A model generated the notes under the pieces. That model did not search any database. It was given only the letters and a program-made list of their open reading frames with translations, and was not told the origin of the DNA. The position numbers were made by a program, and so were the translations under genes. Below, piece by piece: positions 58,807 through 64,000 of a DNA stretch of 64,000 nt. This DNA comes from an uncultured Pelagibacteraceae bacterium (GTDB lineage: Bacteria; Pseudomonadota; Alphaproteobacteria; Pelagibacterales; Pelagibacteraceae), in contig CACMNP010000002.1 of the NCBI GenBank assembly GCA_902615045.1, positions 1-64,000 of the forward strand. Direction: 5' to 3'. Position 1 is the first letter of the stretch. Each line of letters opens with the position of its first letter.

Positions 58807-59661
58807 TTAAATTGCTCCTTTTTTTTCTGTAGGTTCAAGAGCATCGTAATTCCAAAGTTTTTTTCCTGCTACAACTTTGGTCATCTTAGAAACATCGAAG
58901 TTTTCTCCGATCTCCGCAACCTTTAATTTTCTTTTAAGCCAGTCTTGATCTGAATCAGTTAATTCAGCTTCAACAGCATCACTACCAAATGATCCAATTT
59001 TTCCACCTACAAAAATTGTCCCATCATACATAGAATCTCCTAAATTTATTCCAACATCTCCAAGAATAATAATTCGCCCTCTCTGCATCATAAAACCTGT
59101 AAAAGCACCAGCATCTCCGCCGATAATTATTGTCCCACCTTTTTGATCAATTCCTGTTCTGGCACCTACGCTTCCTTTGCATATCAGATCTCCACCTCTA
59201 ATTGCCGCACCAAAACAAGACCCTGCATTTTTTTCAATTACTACTTTTCCTGCCATCATATTTTCTGCACATGACCATCCCACTCTTCCATTAATTCTAA
59301 CAATAGGACCATCCATCGATCCACACCCAAAGTAACCCAAACTACCTTCAAATATTAAATTTAATTTATTGAGAATTCCAACTCCCAAGCTATGTTTTCC
59401 CTGTGGGTTCTTTATTACAATAGTTCCATATCCATCTTTCATTAATTCATCAATTTTTTTATTTGCTTCACGACAATCCATGTTCTTAACGTCAATCTCA
59501 GTTCTTTTATTAAAATCTACATCATATGTCCCAAAGTAATAAAAATTCTCTGCCTCATCTGGATTAAAAAATTTTTGTTGTGTTTTTCCAGTTAAGACTT
59601 CTGTATGAAGTCCCATTGATTGAGCTTTACTTTTTTTTTCTGATGTTTTTAAATTTGCCAT
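58807..59661 (-). CDS. glxC: GXGXG-domain glutamate synthase-like subunit (GlxC/MgsB-type)
   Basis: Repeating glycine-rich turns GGDLICKGSVGARTGIDQKGGTIIIGGDAGAFTGFMMQRGRIIILGDVG. Confidence 0.87.
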   Translation of the reverse strand: MANLKTSEKKSKAQSMGLHTEVLTGKTQQKFFNPDEAENFYYFGTYDVDFNKRTEIDVKNMDCREANKKIDELMKDGYGTIVIKNPQGKHSLGVGILNKLNLIFEGSLGYFGCGSMDGPIVRINGRVGWSCAENMMAGKVVIEKNAGSCFGAAIRGGDLICKGSVGARTGIDQKGGTIIIGGDAGAFTGFMMQRGRIIILGDVGINLGDSMYDGTIFVGGKIGSFGSDAVEAELTDSDQDWLKRKLKVAEIGENFDVSKMTKVVAGKKLWNYDALEPTEKKGAI

Positions 59662-60590
59662 ACTTTAACTTCTCCATCAAAAGGATCATAAGTTTCGATT
59701 TCTTGTGGTAATATTGATCTTATTGCAATTTCCTCTGACCCCATTGCAACTAAATCATCTGACTCATACAATACTAGTGGTTTTGCAGCCATTGTATCTT
59801 TCGCCATTCCTAAGCTATCTTTTGTAGCAACAAAATAAGTAAATACCCCATCTAAACCGACGAGAGACTCTTTCATTCCCTCTTCTAATGTAGCTCCATT
59901 TCTCATTTTTTCTGCAAGATATACAGCGATTAATTCAGAGTCACATTCTGACATAAATCTCATGCCCTTGTTTTCCAATACTCTTCTATTATTCCAATAG
60001 TTTGTTAATTGTCCATTATGAACGACTGACACATCGCTAAAAGGATAACCCCAAAATGGGTGAGCAGATTTAATATCTACTCCCGACTCTGTTGCCATCC
60101 TAGCATGACCAATTGCATGTGTCCCGACAACTTTATCTAAATTATATCTGTTACAAACAACTTCAGCGTTTCCTAGATCTTTAATTACTTCTAAAGATTT
60201 TCCCATAGATAATATTTCTACACCTTCAACACTTTCTATTTTTTGAGAAAATTCCATTAAATCTTTTTCATACTGAATTTCATATCGTAATGAATAAGGA
60301 AGAATTCTATCTTCTTTTATTACTTTAGCGCCTAGCTCAGAAAGATATGAATCAACAATTTTTTTTCTTTCGTCATAAACTGATACATCTTCTTTTACTG
60401 AAGAACTTCCCTCTGCAACATTTTCACCTACCTTAAATCGCATGATGAAATTTTGACCGTCAGTTTTTCCGTATAGAGCGTATCCAGTTGAATCTTCTCC
60501 TCTATGCTTTAATGCTTGAAGCATACCTTGAAGTTCAAAACCAACGTTTGAAGTATTTCCTCTATGAATTAATCCTGCAATCCCGCACAT
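59649..60590 (-). CDS. glxB: Class II glutamine amidotransferase subunit (GlxB/MgsA-type)
   Basis: N-terminal Cys MCGIAGLIHRG; HARMATESGVDIKSAHPFW; VVHNGQLTNYWNNRR. Confidence 0.88.
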   Translation of the reverse strand: MCGIAGLIHRGNTSNVGFELQGMLQALKHRGEDSTGYALYGKTDGQNFIMRFKVGENVAEGSSSVKEDVSVYDERKKIVDSYLSELGAKVIKEDRILPYSLRYEIQYEKDLMEFSQKIESVEGVEILSMGKSLEVIKDLGNAEVVCNRYNLDKVVGTHAIGHARMATESGVDIKSAHPFWGYPFSDVSVVHNGQLTNYWNNRRVLENKGMRFMSECDSELIAVYLAEKMRNGATLEEGMKESLVGLDGVFTYFVATKDSLGMAKDTMAAKPLVLYESDDLVAMGSEEIAIRSILPQEIETYDPFDGEVKVWQI

Positions 60591-60607
60591 ATAATTTCCT
60601 TATTAAA

Positions 60608-62077
60608 TTATGGCAAACAATCCAGATAAGTATCAAGATCCCATTGTGTTGTTGCACCTAAGAATTTTTCCCACTCATCTCGTTTGTACCAATTAAATAC
60701 TTTATACATTTCATCTGGCATTGATGATTTTATTATCTCATCTTCTGCCAATCTATCTAAAGCTTCACCTAAACTTAGTGGAAGTTTTTTAACATCTTTA
60801 CCAGCTTTTTGAGCTTCATATATATTTCTAGACTCTGGTTTAGCTGGTTTCATTTTTTTAGATATTCCTTCATCACAAGCTTTAAGTAATGCTGCACCTA
60901 ATAAATATGGATTATGCATAGAGTCAACTGATCTGTACTCGAATCTACCTGGAGCAGATACTCTTAGACCACATGTTCTATTTTGATAACCCCAGTCAGC
61001 ATATACTGGTGCCCAAAAACCTTGATCCCATAATCTTCTATATGAGTTCACTGTCGAAGAACCAATTGCTGTTAAAGCTGGCAAGTGTTTCATTATCCCT
61101 GCAATTGATTGTAATCCAATCTTTCCAGGCAATTGCATATCCTTAGTATCTGGCATGAAAGTATTAGTTCCACCGGATACATAGCTAAAGACTTCTTCTA
61201 CACCTGGAAGTTTTTTGTTACCCAATTTGTTTACTGATACTTTTCCACCTTTCCACAAAGACATGTTGGTGTGACATCCACTTGCTGAAACTCCCATAAA
61301 TGGTTTAGTCATAAAGCAAGCTATAAGATTATGTTCTCTTGCTACTTGAGCACAAATTTGTCGATATGTAGATAGTCTATCAGCATTTCTTAAAACATTA
61401 TCAAATGTCCAGTTAAGCTCTAATTGACCAGGAGCATCTTCATGGTCACCTTGGATCATATCAAGACCCATCGCTTTTGCGTATTCAATAACCTTCATAA
61501 ACACAGGTCTTAATGATTCAAATTGATCAATATGATAACAGAAAGGTTTTGAGAAACCTTGTCCAGTTGGAGTTCCGTCAGGATTTTTTGTTAACCACAT
61601 CATTTCAGGCTCTGTTCCAACTCTTAATTCTAATCCATGTTTCTTTTTGAACTCATTCATGAAAATTCTAAGATTACCTCTGCAGTCACTTGTTAAATGA
61701 CCACCTGGATTTTTTCTTTCTTCTCTATTTCTAAAACATGTAACAAAAACTCTTCCAACTCTCTTATCCCAAGGCAATTGAACAAAAGTTTCTGGATCAG
61801 GTATTCCTACCAATTCCATAGCTTCTGGACCATATCCAATATAATTATTATGACGATCTAAAAATAAATTTGCTGTTGCTCCATAAACCAATTGAAAACC
61901 TTTTTCTGCAGTTCTTTCCCAGTGGTCTGCTGGTATTCCTTTTCCAACAACTCTTCCAGTTACTGAAATAAATTGATAATAGATATAAGTAATTCCTAAT
62001 TCGTTTATTTTTTCTCTAACCTTTTTGACGAGTTTAGCTCTACCTGGTTGGTTTACGTGTTTTTCAAGATCCGTCAT
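60608..62077 (-). CDS. Glutamine synthetase family protein (second GS-fold paralog)
   Basis: VGTEPEMMWL, QGDHEDAPGQLELNW, MTKPFMGVSASGCHTNMSLW, NRTCGLRVSAPGRFEYRSVDSMHNPYLLGAALL. Confidence 0.88.
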   Translation of the reverse strand: MTDLEKHVNQPGRAKLVKKVREKINELGITYIYYQFISVTGRVVGKGIPADHWERTAEKGFQLVYGATANLFLDRHNNYIGYGPEAMELVGIPDPETFVQLPWDKRVGRVFVTCFRNREERKNPGGHLTSDCRGNLRIFMNEFKKKHGLELRVGTEPEMMWLTKNPDGTPTGQGFSKPFCYHIDQFESLRPVFMKVIEYAKAMGLDMIQGDHEDAPGQLELNWTFDNVLRNADRLSTYRQICAQVAREHNLIACFMTKPFMGVSASGCHTNMSLWKGGKVSVNKLGNKKLPGVEEVFSYVSGGTNTFMPDTKDMQLPGKIGLQSIAGIMKHLPALTAIGSSTVNSYRRLWDQGFWAPVYADWGYQNRTCGLRVSAPGRFEYRSVDSMHNPYLLGAALLKACDEGISKKMKPAKPESRNIYEAQKAGKDVKKLPLSLGEALDRLAEDEIIKSSMPDEMYKVFNWYKRDEWEKFLGATTQWDLDTYLDCLP

Positions 62078-62144
62078 TCTTCCCCCTTTGAATTTTCAGA
62101 TCAAAAAGGTAACTGAAAAAAAAACGTTTGTCTACTTAGATAAA

Positions 62145-63473
62145 TTAGCTCCAAGGAAACGGACTGTTCGATGTCGGATGAAGTTTGCCTTTTTCATATC
62201 TATCGAACCTGAACGGTTTTAGTAATTCACTTTCTTGACCTAAAATTTCTTGTGCAACAAGGTGTCCAACACCTATCATTTTATAACCATGATTTGCATC
62301 TGCAATCATGTAAACATTTTCAAAAAATCTATCGAATATCGGGAATGAATCTGGAGTTAAACAACCCAATCCTCCTGATGGTCCTTTTCTATACAAATGA
62401 GATTTACCAACAAAACGTTTCTGAATATGTGCAAGTGCTGAAGTCCACATATCAGAAAATTTATCAGTAGTTTGATATTCAGGAGAGTCAATTCCATATG
62501 GGTCAACATTAACTTCATCAAAATGTTTTTGAACAATGTAAGGTGATGTTCCACCTTGAACTCCCAATCCTTCAATATCAGGTTTATAATAAATACCCCA
62601 TAAGTCTTCTGTAATTATTTTACCATCTTTGTCAGAATAAAGTGGTGCATCTGTATCAACATGAATTACCGGAGGCGGTTTACCTTCATTAGTTTTTAAA
62701 TAATCTGCATCTACACCCAATACACCTTCTTGTAAAAACCAGTACTTCCACATTTCAACTTCATGCATTTTTCCATTTTTAGCATCTTTTATGTTAGTAG
62801 TTTTTGGTAACTCCAACATATTCCAAAAATCTCTTACCCATGGTCCTGCTCCAATAACTACCTGATCACAATCAATTGTACCTTTATCTGTAACCACGCC
62901 AGTAATTGCATTGCTGTTGCTCCCTCTTTTAAAACCTGTAACCTTTACTCCTTTATGAACGTGTACACCGTTTGAATTTGCTTTTTTCTCTAATGCTTTA
63001 ATTGAATCTTTATTAAATGCGTATCCACCTTTCTTTTCATGTAAGACTGATGTAATACCTTTTGCTTGCCAATCACTAAAAATTCCTTGCATATATTTCA
63101 TGCAATCTTTTTCACCTTCTATAAATTCTGATTCATATCCGATCGCTTTTTGTTGTTCATAAATACTTGCAACATCTTTATGCATTACTTCTGGAGAAAT
63201 TTGCATATAGCCGACAGCATTATATTTAAATGCCTCTGGATCACTTTCCCAAACACTAACTGAATGAGCCATTAATTCTCTCATCGCTGGTTGAAAATAA
63301 TTATTTCTAACAACTCCACATGCAATTCCACTTGCACCTGCAGCAGTGTCTTTTTTTTCTAGGACAACGACATCGTTTGGATTTTTATATTTTTCGGAAA
63401 GTTTCCAAGCAGTACTTAACCCGTGAATTCCTCCACCAATTATTACAACTTTTGCTTTTGTCGGTAACGACAT
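62145..63473 (-). CDS. DAO-family FAD-dependent oxidoreductase (sarcosine oxidase beta/SoxB-like)
   Basis: KVVIIGGGIHGLSTAWKLSEKY dinucleotide-binding motif; DANHGYKMIGVGHLVAQEI C-terminal DAO pattern. Confidence 0.85.
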   Translation of the reverse strand: MSLPTKAKVVIIGGGIHGLSTAWKLSEKYKNPNDVVVLEKKDTAAGASGIACGVVRNNYFQPAMRELMAHSVSVWESDPEAFKYNAVGYMQISPEVMHKDVASIYEQQKAIGYESEFIEGEKDCMKYMQGIFSDWQAKGITSVLHEKKGGYAFNKDSIKALEKKANSNGVHVHKGVKVTGFKRGSNSNAITGVVTDKGTIDCDQVVIGAGPWVRDFWNMLELPKTTNIKDAKNGKMHEVEMWKYWFLQEGVLGVDADYLKTNEGKPPPVIHVDTDAPLYSDKDGKIITEDLWGIYYKPDIEGLGVQGGTSPYIVQKHFDEVNVDPYGIDSPEYQTTDKFSDMWTSALAHIQKRFVGKSHLYRKGPSGGLGCLTPDSFPIFDRFFENVYMIADANHGYKMIGVGHLVAQEILGQESELLKPFRFDRYEKGKLHPTSNSPFPWS

Positions 63474-63562
63474 GTTTGAACTTTAATTTTTTAGCAAAGG
63501 AAAGAATATAATAATTTTTATATATAATTTATATAAATTCTAAATATTTATTAGATTTTTAA

Positions 63563-63913
63563 TTAAAAACTCAAATTTTTGAGAGTTTTCAAATATTCGT
63601 TAAATTCATTAACAAAATTCTGTGTGGGTAAAACGTACTTTTTTCTATGGTCATTTCCGGTTTTCTCAAGGTAAAAAAATTCTTTATCACAAGCTTCTTT
63701 GATCATGAGTGCAGATTTGGGTCTAGAGGTTTTGAAAAGTCTAGTCTTAAGTTCTTCGACAGATAAGTTTTCATTTAATTTATAGGAATTCATCACAATC
63801 AACATCATGTGATAATGCGAAGGAGACTTTCTGAAAAAGTAATTACTGGATGTATGGGACAGTTTCATTTGATCTTCCCAAAATTCCAGTAAATCCTTTG
63901 ATGATTTTGACAT
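63563..63913 (-). CDS. Putative MarR-like winged-helix transcriptional regulator
   Basis: LSVEELKTRLFKTSRPKSALMIKEACDKEFFYLEKTGNDHRKKYVLPTQNFVNEF has the wing pattern (D-R-K-KYVLPT) of MarR-type regulators. Confidence 0.5.
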   Translation of the reverse strand: MSKSSKDLLEFWEDQMKLSHTSSNYFFRKSPSHYHMMLIVMNSYKLNENLSVEELKTRLFKTSRPKSALMIKEACDKEFFYLEKTGNDHRKKYVLPTQNFVNEFNEYLKTLKNLSF

Positions 63914-64000
63914 TAAGATTTTACACGTGTTTTTTGAGGATCGTAATGTGGAAAACCAACAACTTTGGCAGGTATTCTTTTTTGATGTCCATCAATTTTA
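63913..64000 (-). CDS. Truncated C-terminus of a GcvT/dimethylglycine-dehydrogenase-like protein (continues beyond window)
   Basis: Hand translation of minus strand: ...KIDGHQKRIPAKVVGFPHYDPQKTRVKS*, a typical aminomethyltransferase C-terminal segment. Confidence 0.6.
   Translation of the reverse strand, partial: KIDGHQKRIPAKVVGFPHYDPQKTRVKS

Noticed and set aside
62078-62144. Possible structured leader between the FAD oxidoreductase and GS-like genes
   Set aside because: No clear stem beyond AT-rich pairing; just a good Shine-Dalgarno-like GGGGGAA before the start.
1-64000. CRISPR array, IS element, prophage, toxin-antitoxin or defence island
   Set aside because: No regularly spaced repeats, transposase/integrase, or defence-type domains seen; every large ORF matches ordinary metabolic, transport or housekeeping families.
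1-64000. tRNA/rRNA/tmRNA genes
   Set aside because: Intergenic gaps are short and none shows a tRNA-like cloverleaf or rRNA-like GC-rich conserved segment by eye; a covariance-model scan would be needed to exclude small ncRNAs.

Overview
This AT-rich, densely packed window looks like a streamlined marine alphaproteobacterial chromosome of SAR11/Pelagibacterales type (inferred from gene content and compactness). I see about 61 protein-coding genes. No rRNA, tRNA, CRISPR array, IS element, prophage or recognisable defence system was found. The content is mostly uptake and catabolism of small osmolytes, methylated compounds and nitrogen compounds. It includes a ProX/W/V-type betaine ABC system with a fused double permease, two homocysteine S-methyltransferase paralogs, an EutA/DoeA-like pair next to a spermidine/putrescine-type ABC transporter, and a DmdA-like protein. 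The DmdA-like gene sits in a cluster with a transthyretin/HIUase-like protein, a ThDP enzyme, an FMN 2-hydroxyacid dehydrogenase, an S51-like peptidase, a second GcvT-like protein and an Opp/Dpp transporter. Further along are agmatinase plus aldehyde dehydrogenase, then aconitase/BamB/ZapE housekeeping genes. The right end is a long minus-strand nitrogen/methylated-amine-type region: GMAS/GlnT-like, Amt, split glutamate-synthase-like GlxBCD, a second GS-like protein, an FAD oxidoreductase, a MarR-like regulator and a truncated GcvT/DMGDH-like gene at the edge. The items most worth following up are an unlisted 44-aa membrane microprotein coupled to agmatinase (39973..40107), two small membrane proteins flanking a terminator next to amt, the 24.4-36.3 kb catabolic cluster of unknown substrate, and the 52.5-64 kb amine/nitrogen cluster. 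I did not find strong evidence for a wholly new class of system.
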